The translations under genes and the position numbers were made by a program. Shown here in pieces: positions 10,081 to 22,078 of a stretch of 64,000 nt of DNA. The DNA comes from JAGOJE01 sp964553715. Its GTDB lineage: Bacteria; Pseudomonadota; Alphaproteobacteria; Rickettsiales; Rickettsiaceae. A model generated the notes under the pieces. That model was not told the origin of the DNA. It ran no database searches and saw nothing but the letters and a program-made list of their open reading frames with translations. The stretch is taken from the NCBI GenBank assembly GCA_964553715.1, contig CAZKKY010000004.1, positions 1 to 64,000 of the forward strand. The letters are read 5' to 3'. Within the stretch, counting starts at the first letter, position 1. Each line of letters opens with the position of its first letter.

Positions 10081-10881
10081 ATGCCTCCTATGTCTAGTCT
10101 CTATAATATTCAAAAATTATCAGATAAAGCAAAAAAAGACAATATCTTACCCAAACTTATTTCTAAGATAAGAAAAGAATTATCCATAATCCCTATTATT
10201 GGAGTAGAGATTGAGTTTTATTTACAAGATGACAATATATCAAATGCTCCTCTTGAATTAAAAAAAGAAAAAGGGAAATTTCAGTATGAAATAGATCTCC
10301 CGCCTTCTGATGATATTATTGATTATATCAGTAGAATAAATACGGCTAAAAATTTGTTAACAGAATGGCGAGATGATATTAATTTTTCTCCGAAACCATA
10401 TCTTGATGATTATGGAAATAGCATGCATCTACATGTAAATTTCCTAACAAATAAAGGGATGAATTTTTTTGACAATATAGATAATATAAACATCGCAGCA
10501 TCTAGTTTATGCCACTATCTTTTGCAACATTTGCTAGTTTTTGCAAACACCCAAGACAGCTATTTAAGGTTTGATCACAAATTTATGGCTCCTAGCCATA
10601 TTTGTTTTGGTAGCAATAATCGTAGCGTAGCAGTACGGATTCCTGAAAGTGGATCTAAAAGGTTAGAACATAGAGTATCTTCACCAGTTACAGATCCTTA
10701 CCTTGCAATATTTGCTATATTACAAGGGATATATCTAGGACTTAAAGAACCTTCACATATCAATAAATATGTTAAAATTTATGGTAATGCTTTTGACTCT
10801 CAATATAATTTAGAAAAATTACCAGAAAATATAGAGATAGCTGCAAAATATTTTAACTTTAAAATCTTATCTGACGGATAA
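10081..10881 (+). CDS. Miniature glutamine-synthetase-like protein
   Basis: The protein is 266 residues, little more than half the length of ordinary glutamine synthetase (about 440-470), yet it carries most catalytic-domain motifs in order. GVEIEFYL (residues 41-48) matches the first metal-binding Glu pair. GKFQYEIDL (65-73) and NSMHLHVNF (113-121) match the second Glu and the His loop. NRSVAVRIP (180-188) and RLEHRVSSPVTDPYLA (194-209) match the ATP/substrate arginine segments. The N-terminal beta-grasp domain and the C-terminal part are absent. It could be a GS-like ligase acting on another substrate, or a shrunken remnant kept for a regulatory role. The start is 2 bp from that of the divergent pgeF. 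Confidence 0.75.
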   Translation: MPPMSSLYNIQKLSDKAKKDNILPKLISKIRKELSIIPIIGVEIEFYLQDDNISNAPLELKKEKGKFQYEIDLPPSDDIIDYISRINTAKNLLTEWRDDINFSPKPYLDDYGNSMHLHVNFLTNKGMNFFDNIDNINIAASSLCHYLLQHLLVFANTQDSYLRFDHKFMAPSHICFGSNNRSVAVRIPESGSKRLEHRVSSPVTDPYLAIFAILQGIYLGLKEPSHINKYVKIYGNAFDSQYNLEKLPENIEIAAKYFNFKILSDG

Positions 10882-10926
10882 ATTCTACCAAGATTAATAT
10901 CTAAAAAACACTAATGAGATACAATA

Positions 10927-12918
10927 TTAATCCATTAATTCCATAGCACTTTGCTCTAGTAATGTAATTTCATCTCTTATTGCAGCTGCTTTTTCAAAAT
11001 CTAAGTTGCTTGCATGTATAAGCATTGTTTTTCTCATTTCTTTAATTTTAGCAGCAAGATCTTTAGAATTTCTAATAATATCTACCTGTATTTTTTTCCC
11101 TTTAGTAGGTTTGGAAACTTTTTCTAAAGATCCAAGAGCATGTATAGTACGATTTATAGTGCGAGGAATAATAGAATGTTTCTTATTGTATTCTTCCTGT
11201 ATCTCTCTACGTCTTATAGTTTCTGATACAGCTTTAGATATTGATTTTGTTATATTATCAGCATATAGAATTACTTTGCCTTCAGAGTTTCTTGCTGCTC
11301 TCCCTATAGTCTGAATTAATGATACTTCTGACCTTAAAAATCCTTCTTTATCAGCATCTAAGATAGCAATCAAGCTACATTCTGGAATATCTAGTCCCTC
11401 TCTTAGCAAATTTATTCCAACTAAAATGTCTATAGATCCATTACGCAGATCTCTAATTATCTCTATTCTTTCTAATGTGTGGACTTCTGAATGAAGATAT
11501 GTAGCTTTGTAACCTAATTCCTTTAGATAGTCTGTAAGATCTTCAGCCATTTTTTTAGTCAATGTAGTAACAAGAACTCTAAATCCTCTGCTTATTACAT
11601 CTTGGGCTTCTGATATCATATCTTCTACCTGATTAGTTACAGGTTTTATGATACATACAGGATCCAGCAGTCCTGTAGGGCGGATTATTTGTTCTACTAT
11701 TTCTCCGCTTGTTTTATTTAGCTCATATTCAGCAGGAGTAGCAGAAACAAAAATTGTTTGAGGACGAAAATCTTCCCATTCCTCAAAAGTAAGAGGCCTG
11801 TTGTCTAAAGCTGATGGCAGACGAAATCCGTAATCTACAAGATTAGTTTTTCTCGCTTTGTCGCCATTATACATAGCCCTTACCTGAGGAATCGTTACAT
11901 GGCTTTCATCAACGAATAATAAAGCGTCTTTAGGAAGATATTCAAATAAAGTTGGAGGAGGAGACCCCGCCGGCCGTGATGTTAAATATCTAGAATAATT
12001 TTCTATTCCTTTACAAGATCCTGTCTCCATAAGCATCTCAATATCATATTGTGTTCTTTGCTCTAACCTTCGTGCTTCTACAATTTTTCCATGAGACTCA
12101 AAAAAATTAAGCTGCAAGCGCAAATCCTCATAAACCTCTGGAATCATTCTTTCAATAACGGATTTTGGAGTAACAAAATGAGAACTAGCATAAAGAACAG
12201 CCTGATCTAAATCTGATATTTTAGATCCCGTCAGAGGATCAAATTCACTTATAGCTTCAAGCTCATCTCCAAAAAAAGAAAGCCTCCAGGCCTTTTGGCT
12301 ATAATGAGCTGGGAATACATCCACATTTTCTCCTTTTACCCTAAAAGTACCGCGTTCAAAATTCAAATCGTTTCTCTCGTATTGTAACTGAACTAAATTA
12401 TCTAATAATTCTTTCCTTAAATATTTTTGTCCCTTTTTTATATATAGAGTCATTGAGGAGTACAGCTCAGGTGAGCCAAGACCATATATACAAGAGACAG
12501 AAGCAACTACTATAACGTCTCTTCTCTCTAGCAAAGATCTTGTAGCAGAATGACGCATTAGATCTATCTGCTCATTAATTGAGGAATCTTTCTCGATAAA
12601 AGTATCTGTGCGTGGAATGTAAGCTTCTGGCTGGTAATAGTCATAATAAGATACAAAATATTCCACAGCATTATTAGGAAATATTTCTTTCATTTCAGAA
12701 TATATTTGGGCCGCTAAAGTTTTATTATGTGCCATAATGAGCGATGGCCTATTACTTCTTTCTATGATATTAGCCATAGTAAAGGTCTTTCCAGAACCAG
12801 TAATCCCTAGCAATACTTGATCTTTTTTATTATGATTAAGACCTTTAAGAAGCTGTTCTATAGCAACAGGCTGATCTCCAGATGGTATAAATTCGGATAC
12901 AATTTTAAATTTATTCAT
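10927..12918 (-). CDS. uvrB: UvrABC system protein B (excinuclease subunit)
   Basis: UvrB is the damage-verifying helicase-like subunit of nucleotide excision repair; it is loaded by UvrA and recruits UvrC. The 663-residue protein has Walker [14 protein letters not shown] near residue 40, the damage-probing beta-hairpin [20 protein letters not shown], the DEAD-like box [11 protein letters not shown], motif [12 protein letters not shown] and the C-terminal UVR motif [17 protein letters not shown] that contacts UvrC. Length and domain order are standard. It lies 55 bp downstream of gyrB on the same strand. Confidence 0.98.
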   Translation of the reverse strand: MNKFKIVSEFIPSGDQPVAIEQLLKGLNHNKKDQVLLGITGSGKTFTMANIIERSNRPSLIMAHNKTLAAQIYSEMKEIFPNNAVEYFVSYYDYYQPEAYIPRTDTFIEKDSSINEQIDLMRHSATRSLLERRDVIVVASVSCIYGLGSPELYSSMTLYIKKGQKYLRKELLDNLVQLQYERNDLNFERGTFRVKGENVDVFPAHYSQKAWRLSFFGDELEAISEFDPLTGSKISDLDQAVLYASSHFVTPKSVIERMIPEVYEDLRLQLNFFESHGKIVEARRLEQRTQYDIEMLMETGSCKGIENYSRYLTSRPAGSPPPTLFEYLPKDALLFVDESHVTIPQVRAMYNGDKARKTNLVDYGFRLPSALDNRPLTFEEWEDFRPQTIFVSATPAEYELNKTSGEIVEQIIRPTGLLDPVCIIKPVTNQVEDMISEAQDVISRGFRVLVTTLTKKMAEDLTDYLKELGYKATYLHSEVHTLERIEIIRDLRNGSIDILVGINLLREGLDIPECSLIAILDADKEGFLRSEVSLIQTIGRAARNSEGKVILYADNITKSISKAVSETIRRREIQEEYNKKHSIIPRTINRTIHALGSLEKVSKPTKGKKIQVDIIRNSKDLAAKIKEMRKTMLIHASNLDFEKAAAIRDEITLLEQSAMELMD

Positions 12919-12973
12919 ACTTTATCTGGCAACCAAAAGCTTCAGCTAGTTTGTGCATATTCTAAAATAGATC

Positions 12974-15454
<2,481 letters not shown>

Positions 15455-15669
15455 TTATCTTTTAAAGGAAAACTTTCTAAATCATCCTAAAACCTTCGCA
15501 TTTAAGAATTGGTTATCATAATATTAAGTATAGATGTTCTTTGACATTACAAACGTCTATGTTTGCGCTATTTAAATTTTCCTATTTGTTATGGTGTTAA
15601 ACCAGTAATTCTAGATATTTTTTCTATAGATTATTTCTACTATATAATGATTACCCTTTTCGCCTTCTA

Positions 15670-15738
15670 CTACCCAAGGTCTGCTATGCTTCTTTTTAGA
15701 TATTTTATCGCATAATCAAAGCTGATTAAGTGAGTCAT
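15670..15738 (-). pseudogene. Fragment of an Rpn/PD-(D/E)XK nuclease-family transposase
   Basis: A 22-codon fragment reads MTHLISFDYAIKYLKRSIAD and then stops. The ISFDYAIKYL core matches the N-terminus of the Rpn/PD-(D/E)XK 'putative transposase' family that is abundant in Rickettsiales genomes. Downstream, another frame (VVEGEKGNHYIVEIIYR) may be a further scrap of the same gene after a frameshift. No intact copy or terminal repeats are visible, so it is a decayed remnant. Confidence 0.45.
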
Positions 15739-15922
15739 ACCATGACCTTTTTCTTTCTATTTTTTAACATTAATCTTATTAAAAACCAAGTAACTTAAAG
15801 TGCTAGTAGAAATATGAATTTAGATTTGCATCTTCTTTTGGCATGGTAAGTGGTTTCTTTATCCCGCAGGAAGATAAGCATAATATAGTAGTAAGGATTA
15901 TAATGATATATTGCATAAAGAC

Positions 15923-15950
15923 TTGCCCCGTTTATGCTATTTAGTATATA
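15923..15950 (+). promoter_or_regulatory. Possible promoter for the TlpA-like gene and sppA
   Basis: TTGCCC and TATATA with 16 bp between them lie about 35 bp ahead of the ATG at 15984. The -10 element is imperfect and the assignment is tentative. Confidence 0.35.
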
Positions 15951-15983
15951 GTGAGTTTAGTTTAGAGCAATTGAATTTTAGAT

Positions 15984-16685
15984 ATGAAAAAGATAATTCT
16001 ATATATTTACGCTATCATAATTACTACAATTTTTGTAGCGCCCGTACATGGAAACGATAGCAAAACAAATACAGAAAAATTACCCTTCAAATATGAAGAA
16101 TATAAACCATTATCCGTACCAGATGATGTAGCAATATTTGATATTGATGGTAATAAACATTACTTTGAAGAATTTGAAGGCAAGACATTACTTGTAGTGT
16201 TTTGGGCTACATGGTGCGCTCCATGCGTTCAAGAAATGCTAGATCTAGATATGTTGCAAAAAGACTTCAGAAAACTTCCTTTTGTTGTTATCCCAATATC
16301 TGAAGATTATAATGGTGTTTCTATTGTATCAAAATTTTATAAGGATAATGAAATAAGGCATCTTGCTTTGTATCATGATTACAGAAATTCAATTTTTAAT
16401 GAGTTCAAAGTAATAGGTATGCCTACTAGTTTTGTTATAACTCCAGATGGTAAAAATGTTGCAAGCTTTAAAGGAAGCGTGAATTGGTATGATGAAGAGG
16501 TTCGTAAGATTCTTTTATCTCATATTCCTGGTAATCCTGTTGAGCCCAAAAATAGCTATAAAGATAACTCATTAAACCAAATGCCTAGCAATAGCAATAA
16601 GGTAGCAAGTGATGCTAATAATACAGCAGAAAAAGATACAAAACAGGATAATCAATCTGCAAATAACAACCAAAAATCAGAGTAA
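15984..16685 (+). CDS. TlpA-like exported thioredoxin-fold protein
   Basis: A 233-residue exported thiol-disulfide protein. Residues 1-23 form a signal peptide or anchor (MKKIILYIYAIIITTIFVAP). The thioredoxin fold carries the redox pair in FWATWCAPCVQEML (Cys78 and Cys81), and the cis-proline segment is IGMPTSFVITPDG. This places it with TlpA/ResA-type reductants that serve cytochrome c maturation or periplasmic disulfide reduction. After about residue 185 the sequence is a low-complexity Asn/Ser/Lys-rich tail. sppA starts 4 bp after the stop, so the two are probably translated from one transcript. Confidence 0.87.
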   Translation: MKKIILYIYAIIITTIFVAPVHGNDSKTNTEKLPFKYEEYKPLSVPDDVAIFDIDGNKHYFEEFEGKTLLVVFWATWCAPCVQEMLDLDMLQKDFRKLPFVVIPISEDYNGVSIVSKFYKDNEIRHLALYHDYRNSIFNEFKVIGMPTSFVITPDGKNVASFKGSVNWYDEEVRKILLSHIPGNPVEPKNSYKDNSLNQMPSNSNKVASDANNTAEKDTKQDNQSANNNQKSE

Positions 16686-16689
16686 AATT

Positions 16690-17601
16690 ATGAACAATAA
16701 AAGATCTAACAATGCAAACACTGCGTCTTCAGACCAGCTTTTAATGGAAGAAGAGCTAAGTAAATTTGGTAATTTCTTTTCTGTTTTATCAGAAAAATTT
16801 TCGTCTAACGGAGTTGTTGCTATATTACGTTTGAGTGGGGTTATAGGCAAAAAAAGTGTTAAAGACGGACTATCGTTAGAATCTATCAACAACTCAATAG
16901 AGAAGGCTTTTAAGATTTCTAAACTCAAAGCTGTGTGTATTATTATTAATTCTCCTGGTGGCTCTCCTGTGCAATCAGAACTTATTGCATCTAGAATTAT
17001 TTCCTTATCTAAAGAAAAAAATGTACCTGTATATAGTTTTATAGAAGACGTTGGGGCTTCTGGTGGTTACTGGCTTGCATGCGCGGGGGATGAAATCTAT
17101 GCTTCAAGAAGTTCTATAGTAGGCAGCATTGGTGTTATATCTAGTAGTTTTGGATTTCAGGAAGCGATATCCAAACTTGGTATAGAACGCAGAATATATA
17201 GTCAAGGTAAAAATAAATCTGTACTTGATCCTTTCAGCAAAGAAAAAAAAGAAGACGTAGAAATTATACGCAAAATACAAAAAAACATACATCAACATTT
17301 TATTGATTATGTAAAGTCAAGAAGGAAATCTCGTCTCACCCAAAGTGATGATATTTTATTTAATGGTGAGTTTTGGTCAGGAGAAACGGCTCTGGAATTT
17401 GGACTAATAGATGGAATAACTGATCTATACACCTTTATTAAGAAAAAATTTGGGGATAAAATAAAAATTGAATATATCACGGCAAAACAATCTTGGCTCA
17501 AACAAAAGATAGGTGTTTATAGAAATGGCAATGATATTATTGATGATATTTTAAGTAAGGTGAAAAACGATCTTATATCAAAAAAATTTGATTTATACTA
17601 A
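16690..17601 (+). CDS. sppA: Signal peptide peptidase SppA, S49 family
   Basis: SppA is a membrane-associated serine protease that degrades cleaved signal peptides. The chosen start, MNNKRSNNANTASS at 16690, gives 303 residues; the frame continues upstream into the TlpA-like gene but that part is overlap. The nucleophile is the serine of VGASGGYWLACAG, and the general-base lysine is in YSQGKNKSVLDPF, giving the Ser/Lys dyad of S49 peptidases. This is the short single-domain form (half of E. coli SppA). A long N-terminal membrane helix is not obvious, so membrane attachment may be through a hydrophobic face or partner. Confidence 0.9.
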   Translation: MNNKRSNNANTASSDQLLMEEELSKFGNFFSVLSEKFSSNGVVAILRLSGVIGKKSVKDGLSLESINNSIEKAFKISKLKAVCIIINSPGGSPVQSELIASRIISLSKEKNVPVYSFIEDVGASGGYWLACAGDEIYASRSSIVGSIGVISSSFGFQEAISKLGIERRIYSQGKNKSVLDPFSKEKKEDVEIIRKIQKNIHQHFIDYVKSRRKSRLTQSDDILFNGEFWSGETALEFGLIDGITDLYTFIKKKFGDKIKIEYITAKQSWLKQKIGVYRNGNDIIDDILSKVKNDLISKKFDLY

Positions 17602-17725
17602 AAATGATTTCATCAAAATTCTAATGATTAATTTTTGCTAGATATTTTATTAGGTACTTTTTCGTCAAATTTGATGCATTTATAGATTATTCTATTTTAA
17701 ATCTTTTATTAGTATTCAGATTTTT

Positions 17726-17755
17726 TTGACATAATTTTAATATCTTTGCTAAAAT
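17726..17755 (+). promoter_or_regulatory. Sigma-70-type promoter of acnA
   Basis: A consensus TTGACA is followed after 18 bp by TAAAAT, about 30 bp ahead of the acnA ATG. An AAAAGG ribosome site lies six bases before the ATG. Confidence 0.6.
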
Positions 17756-17783
17756 CATGATAATAAGAAATTAAAAGGTTAAT

Positions 17784-20408
17784 ATGATTCTAAAAAGCAA
17801 AGACTCTCTGAAGTCTATTTCAGAAATGGTAGTAGGAGGCAAGGTATATAAATATTTTTCCTTAAAAAAAGCTTCTAATGCCCTTGGTTTTGATCTAAAG
17901 AAATTACCATATTCAATGAGAGTTTTGTTAGAAAATATTTTGCGTCATGAGGATGGAGAAAACAATAATCTTGCTTCTTTAAATTCTTTTACATCTTGGA
18001 TTTCTAATAAAGGGAAGTCTAATGAAGAAGTTGGATTCTTTCCATCTAGGGTTTTAATACAAGATTTTACTGGCGTTCCAGCAATCGTAGATCTTGCTGC
18101 TATGAGAGACGCCATGTCAAAACTGGGTGGCGATGTATCCAAAATCAACCCTTTAATCCCAGTAGATCTCGTGATTGATCATTCAGTACAGGTTGATTTT
18201 TCAGGCGCAGAAGATTCCTTTGTGAAAAATGTATCCATAGAAATGGATCGTAATAGAGAGCGTTATGAATTTTTAAGATGGGGGCAAGAATCATTCAAAA
18301 ACTTTAGAGTAGTGCCGCCAGGTACTGGAATTTGTCATCAGGTAAATTTAGAATATTTAGCTAAAGTAGTATGGGATAATCAAGGCTTTGCCTATCCAGA
18401 TACATTAGTTGGTACAGATAGTCATACTACCATGATAAACGGTCTTTCTGTGTTAGGTTGGGGCGTAGGCGGAATAGAGGCAGAAGCTGCGATGCTTGGA
18501 CAGTCTCTTCCTATGATTTTACCAGAAGTAGTAGGCGTAAAGCTCACAGGCATGCTAAAAAGCGGAATAACAGCTACAGATCTTGTTCTTACTATTACTG
18601 AAGCATTAAGAAAAAAAGGAGTAGTTGGAAAATTTGTAGAATTTTATGGCCCTGGTATTTCGTCTATAACACTTGCTGATAGGGCAACTATTTCTAATAT
18701 GTCACCTGAATATGGTGCAACATGTGGCTTTTTCCCAGTAGATGATAATACTATAGAATATCTAAAACTTACATCTAGGACGCCTCTTGAGATTTCTCTT
18801 GTAGAGCATTACGCAAAAGAACAAGGTATGTGGCTTGATAGTGAAGATATTATTTATACAGATATATTAGAACTGAATTTGTCTAATTTAGAACCATCTA
18901 TTGCTGGGCCTAAACGTCCTCAAGACAGGGTGCCACTTAAAAATGCATCAAGCGAATTTAAGAAGATCACTAATAATTCACCAGTTCATGAAGATTCTGT
19001 TGTCAAAAATGGTGATGTCGTAATCAGCGCTATTACTAGCTGTACCAATACTTCTAACCCTTCTGTTATGGTTGCTGCTGGACTTTTAGCAAAAAAAGCT
19101 GTGGAGCTTGGCCTTAACAAAAAGCCATGGGTGAAGACTTCTTTAGCCCCTGGATCAAAAGTTGTTACCGAATATCTTAAAAAAAGCGGGCTTGATAGTT
19201 ATTTAGATAAGTTAGGATTTAATCTAGTAGGATATGGATGTACTACTTGTATAGGAAATTCTGGTCCATTGTCTGAAGAGATAGAATCTTCTATCACAAC
19301 AAGAGACTTAACAGTTGTATCTGTTCTTTCTGGTAATAGAAATTTTGAAGGGCGAGTTCATCCACTTACTAAGGCAAATTATCTTGCATCCCCTCCTCTT
19401 GTAGTAGCTTACGCACTTTTAGGTACTATGAACGTTGATATTACTACAGAACCTATAGCGGTAGTAAACAAGAAGGAGATTTATTTAAAAGACATATGGC
19501 CCTCTTCAGAAGAGATAACAGAAGTAATTAACCAGTGTTTAAGCCCAGACTTATTCACCTCTAAATATAATGATGTATTTTCTGGAGATGATGAGTGGAA
19601 GTCTATTAAAATATCTAATACTCCTTCTTATACATGGGATAAAAATAGTACTTATATTAATAACCCACCTTATTTTGAATCTATCACGAAGAATATATTA
19701 AAAAGTGAAGATATTTACTCAGCTAAAATTTTAGCAGTCTTTGGAGATTCAATAACAACCGATCATATTTCTCCTGCTGGTAACATTAGTAAGACTAGTC
19801 CTGCTGCTAAATATCTATTAGAACATGGAAATAAGCCAGAAGATTTTAATTCCTATGGTGCTAGAAGGGGAAATCATGAAATAATGATGAGAGGTACTTT
19901 TGCAAATATTCGTATCAAAAATGAATTATGTCCTGGAATAGAAGGAGGAGTTACCAAAACTCTTTCAGGAAATCAAGCTAGTATATTCGATGCTGCAATG
20001 GAATATAAAAACTCCTCTACTCCTCTTGTGATTTTTGCGGGTAGGGAATATGGATCTGGATCTTCAAGAGATTGGGCAGCAAAAGGTCCTATGCTTCTTG
20101 GCGTAAAGGCTATAATTGCAGAAAGCTATGAGCGCATTCATAGGTCGAATTTAGTTGGTATGGGTATTATTCCTCTTATATTTACAAATGGTATGACAAG
20201 AAAATCCCTTGATCTAGATGGAAGCGAAACTATAGATATTATAGGTATTAAAGATATTACTACTCATAAACAAGTAGAAGCAGTTATAAAAAAGAATGGA
20301 CATTCTGATAGAAAAATTAACCTAATAGCGCAAATCTTTACTTCTAGTGAAGTAGAATATATTAAGCATGGTGGGATATTACAAAAAGTACTATTAAGCC
20401 TTCTGTAA
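17784..20408 (+). CDS. acnA: Aconitate hydratase (AcnA/IRP1 type)
   Basis: Aconitase interconverts citrate and isocitrate in the TCA cycle, a pathway that Rickettsiales keep for energy metabolism. The 874-residue protein matches the IRP1/AcnA type. The [4Fe-4S] ligands are in ITSCTNTSNPS and YGCTTCIGNSGPL. The substrate loop is VGTDSHTTMINGL, and the swivelling C-terminal domain carries FGDSITTDHISPAGNI and GREYGSGSSRDWAAKG. All are intact and length is normal. It has its own promoter and no cotranscribed neighbour; a hairpin follows the stop. Confidence 0.98.
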   Translation: MILKSKDSLKSISEMVVGGKVYKYFSLKKASNALGFDLKKLPYSMRVLLENILRHEDGENNNLASLNSFTSWISNKGKSNEEVGFFPSRVLIQDFTGVPAIVDLAAMRDAMSKLGGDVSKINPLIPVDLVIDHSVQVDFSGAEDSFVKNVSIEMDRNRERYEFLRWGQESFKNFRVVPPGTGICHQVNLEYLAKVVWDNQGFAYPDTLVGTDSHTTMINGLSVLGWGVGGIEAEAAMLGQSLPMILPEVVGVKLTGMLKSGITATDLVLTITEALRKKGVVGKFVEFYGPGISSITLADRATISNMSPEYGATCGFFPVDDNTIEYLKLTSRTPLEISLVEHYAKEQGMWLDSEDIIYTDILELNLSNLEPSIAGPKRPQDRVPLKNASSEFKKITNNSPVHEDSVVKNGDVVISAITSCTNTSNPSVMVAAGLLAKKAVELGLNKKPWVKTSLAPGSKVVTEYLKKSGLDSYLDKLGFNLVGYGCTTCIGNSGPLSEEIESSITTRDLTVVSVLSGNRNFEGRVHPLTKANYLASPPLVVAYALLGTMNVDITTEPIAVVNKKEIYLKDIWPSSEEITEVINQCLSPDLFTSKYNDVFSGDDEWKSIKISNTPSYTWDKNSTYINNPPYFESITKNILKSEDIYSAKILAVFGDSITTDHISPAGNISKTSPAAKYLLEHGNKPEDFNSYGARRGNHEIMMRGTFANIRIKNELCPGIEGGVTKTLSGNQASIFDAAMEYKNSSTPLVIFAGREYGSGSSRDWAAKGPMLLGVKAIIAESYERIHRSNLVGMGIIPLIFTNGMTRKSLDLDGSETIDIIGIKDITTHKQVEAVIKKNGHSDRKINLIAQIFTSSEVEYIKHGGILQKVLLSLL

Positions 20409-20426
20409 GACTTATAAGAATAATAT

Positions 20427-20485
20427 TATAGCAGGATAATGGCTACTACTTGCTTTGAACAGTAGAGTAAAGAGTACCTGCTATA
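20427..20485. terminator. Inverted repeat between convergent genes, possible bidirectional terminator
   Basis: TATAGCAGG at 20427-20435 pairs perfectly with CCTGCTATA at 20477-20485, and an inner CTACT/AGTAG pair extends the structure. It sits exactly between the 3' ends of acnA and the oppositely oriented gene. There is no clear T-run, so termination is only inferred. Confidence 0.35.
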
Positions 20486-21221
20486 TTACCTTACCATTAA
20501 ATGCTATGAAGTTATATTCCTTGTTGTGAATAGAATGGTTTTCGTAAATAGAACCTCCAGATTCTTTAACAATCATAGATGCCGCATTAAGTATTGTCTT
20601 ATTCATATTAGAACAAGAGAGGAAAATGTCTGCCTTTCCAGCTGCAACCATACAAGCAGAATATATATCGCATCCTATATTTCTATAATCAGCAAAGTCT
20701 GTAGTATTAATTTTAGAGGAAGCATCAAGCAATACCATTGCACTGTCTATTTTATTCGTCATAGATACGCGAAGCCTTATTGCATTATTTGATGTCTGGT
20801 CTATATTTTTTTCTGTCCATACTCCTCCCCCTTTAGAAGCGTATATAATCTCACCAAGAGCAGGCATATTTACTACCGAAGCAATATGAGATAGTGTAGA
20901 ATTTTTACACTCATAGGCTAGTATAATATTTCCAAAAAACGGAATAGCTCTGGTAAGATTTTTAGAACCATCTATTGGATGAATTGCAAAATGCATTTCT
21001 TTGGATGTATCTATGTCGCTATCACTATATATTAGTGAAGAATTTGGATATTTTGATAATTCTCTTTCCAGAATTTCGCTTATTTTTTTCTCAGACCTCA
21101 TAACAAAATCTGTGGCTGGTCTTATAGAATGCTGTATCTGCTCTAGTTCAAAATAATCTCTATAAAGTAGCCTAGATGACTTGCGAGATGCGGCAAGAAG
21201 GAATGTAATGATAGGTAACAT
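20481..21221 (-). CDS. Inositol-monophosphatase-like protein with degenerate active site
   Basis: A 246-residue member of the SuhB/CysQ/IMPase fold by overall pattern: PATDFVMRSEKKISEIL near residue 35, HPIDGSKNLTRAIPFFG at 81-97, and NAASMIVKESGGSI near the end. However, the metal-binding residues that define the family are altered. The usual DPIDGT reads HPIDGS, the Glu of the GEE(S/T) motif is replaced in LIYSDSDID, and the WDxAA motif reads as TILNAA without the Asp. It therefore probably lacks phosphatase activity and may have a structural or RNA-related role like the non-enzymatic function known for SuhB. It lies 16 bp downstream of efp on the same strand. Confidence 0.72.
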   Translation of the reverse strand: MLPIITFLLAASRKSSRLLYRDYFELEQIQHSIRPATDFVMRSEKKISEILERELSKYPNSSLIYSDSDIDTSKEMHFAIHPIDGSKNLTRAIPFFGNIILAYECKNSTLSHIASVVNMPALGEIIYASKGGGVWTEKNIDQTSNNAIRLRVSMTNKIDSAMVLLDASSKINTTDFADYRNIGCDIYSACMVAAGKADIFLSCSNMNKTILNAASMIVKESGGSIYENHSIHNKEYNFIAFNGKVI

Positions 21222-21237
21222 GATCTATTAATAAAGT

Positions 21238-21804
21238 TTACTTAGCTCTTTCAACGAAAGTACCATCTTCCGTTCTTACTACAATTTTGTCTTCTGTAAC
21301 AAGATATGGAGGTACCATCACTCTAACACCATTGCTCATAATAGCTGGTTTGTAGGAAGAAGTAGCCGTAGCGCCCTTAATTACAGGATCGGTTTCTTGT
21401 ATTTCTAAAACAACAGTAGACGGAAGATAAATCTGAATAGGGGTCTCTTGAAAATACTCCACAGAGACAATCATATTTTCTGCAAGAAACGCTGCTGCTT
21501 CACATGCTAGAGACTTATCTAGATCAATTTGTTCAAAGTTTTCAGTGTTCATTAATATTAATTTATCACCTTCGCTATAAAGAAATTGAAATTCTTTTTG
21601 TTCTAATGTAGCCCTTTCTAAATAAACGCCAGCTATGAATCTTTCATTAATCTTGTTTTTAGTTTTTAGATTACGCATTTCAATTTGTACATAAGCTCCG
21701 CCTTTGCCTGGCTTAGTATGTTCTGGCTGTTTCGTTACGATATATAATTCGTTATTATGTACTAATATATTTCCAGCACGTACAGAGTTAGAGGATATTT
21801 TCAT
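21238..21804 (-). CDS. efp: Elongation factor P
   Basis: EF-P enters the ribosomal E site and relieves stalling at polyproline stretches. The protein is 188 residues from the second of two adjacent ATGs ([18 protein letters not shown]). The conserved loop [20 protein letters not shown] carries the lysine that is beta-lysylated in other bacteria. The C-terminal OB domain ends with [12 protein letters not shown] as is usual. This factor is relevant here because at least one nearby secretion protein contains a run of five prolines. It heads a short minus-strand pair with the IMPase-like gene. Confidence 0.96.
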   Translation of the reverse strand: MKISSNSVRAGNILVHNNELYIVTKQPEHTKPGKGGAYVQIEMRNLKTKNKINERFIAGVYLERATLEQKEFQFLYSEGDKLILMNTENFEQIDLDKSLACEAAAFLAENMIVSVEYFQETPIQIYLPSTVVLEIQETDPVIKGATATSSYKPAIMSNGVRVMVPPYLVTEDKIVVRTEDGTFVERAK

Positions 21805-22078
21805 CATTAGGCTCTTTATCAGAAGTTATAGTATAGTTTTTCGCATCTATTATACGCCAGCCTCTGCAATTTTTTGTAATAATTCCAAGTAGCTAGATTG
21901 ATTTGCAGATACTATACCAATTCTTCTAAATTTTCAAGATCCTAAATGGTAATGGTACGTTTTCTTTTTTGTCTTTGCGGTATTAATTAGTTTCATTTTA
22001 AAGCCTGAGTGCAACATACACTCCTTAGCCTTATAAACATTACTTAGGTAAAGATAAGGTTAAATTGTGAATTTGCTT

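Noticed and set aside
16609..16689. An upstream start for sppA
   Set aside because: It would place 27 extra residues inside the TlpA-like gene; the ATG at 16690 directly after that gene's stop is more natural.
21808..22078. Possible gene remnant between efp and phbB (minus strand, KFRRIGIVSANQSSYLELLQ in one frame)
   Set aside because: The frame is interrupted by stops, has no recognised similarity and could be chance; nothing firm is seen in this stretch.
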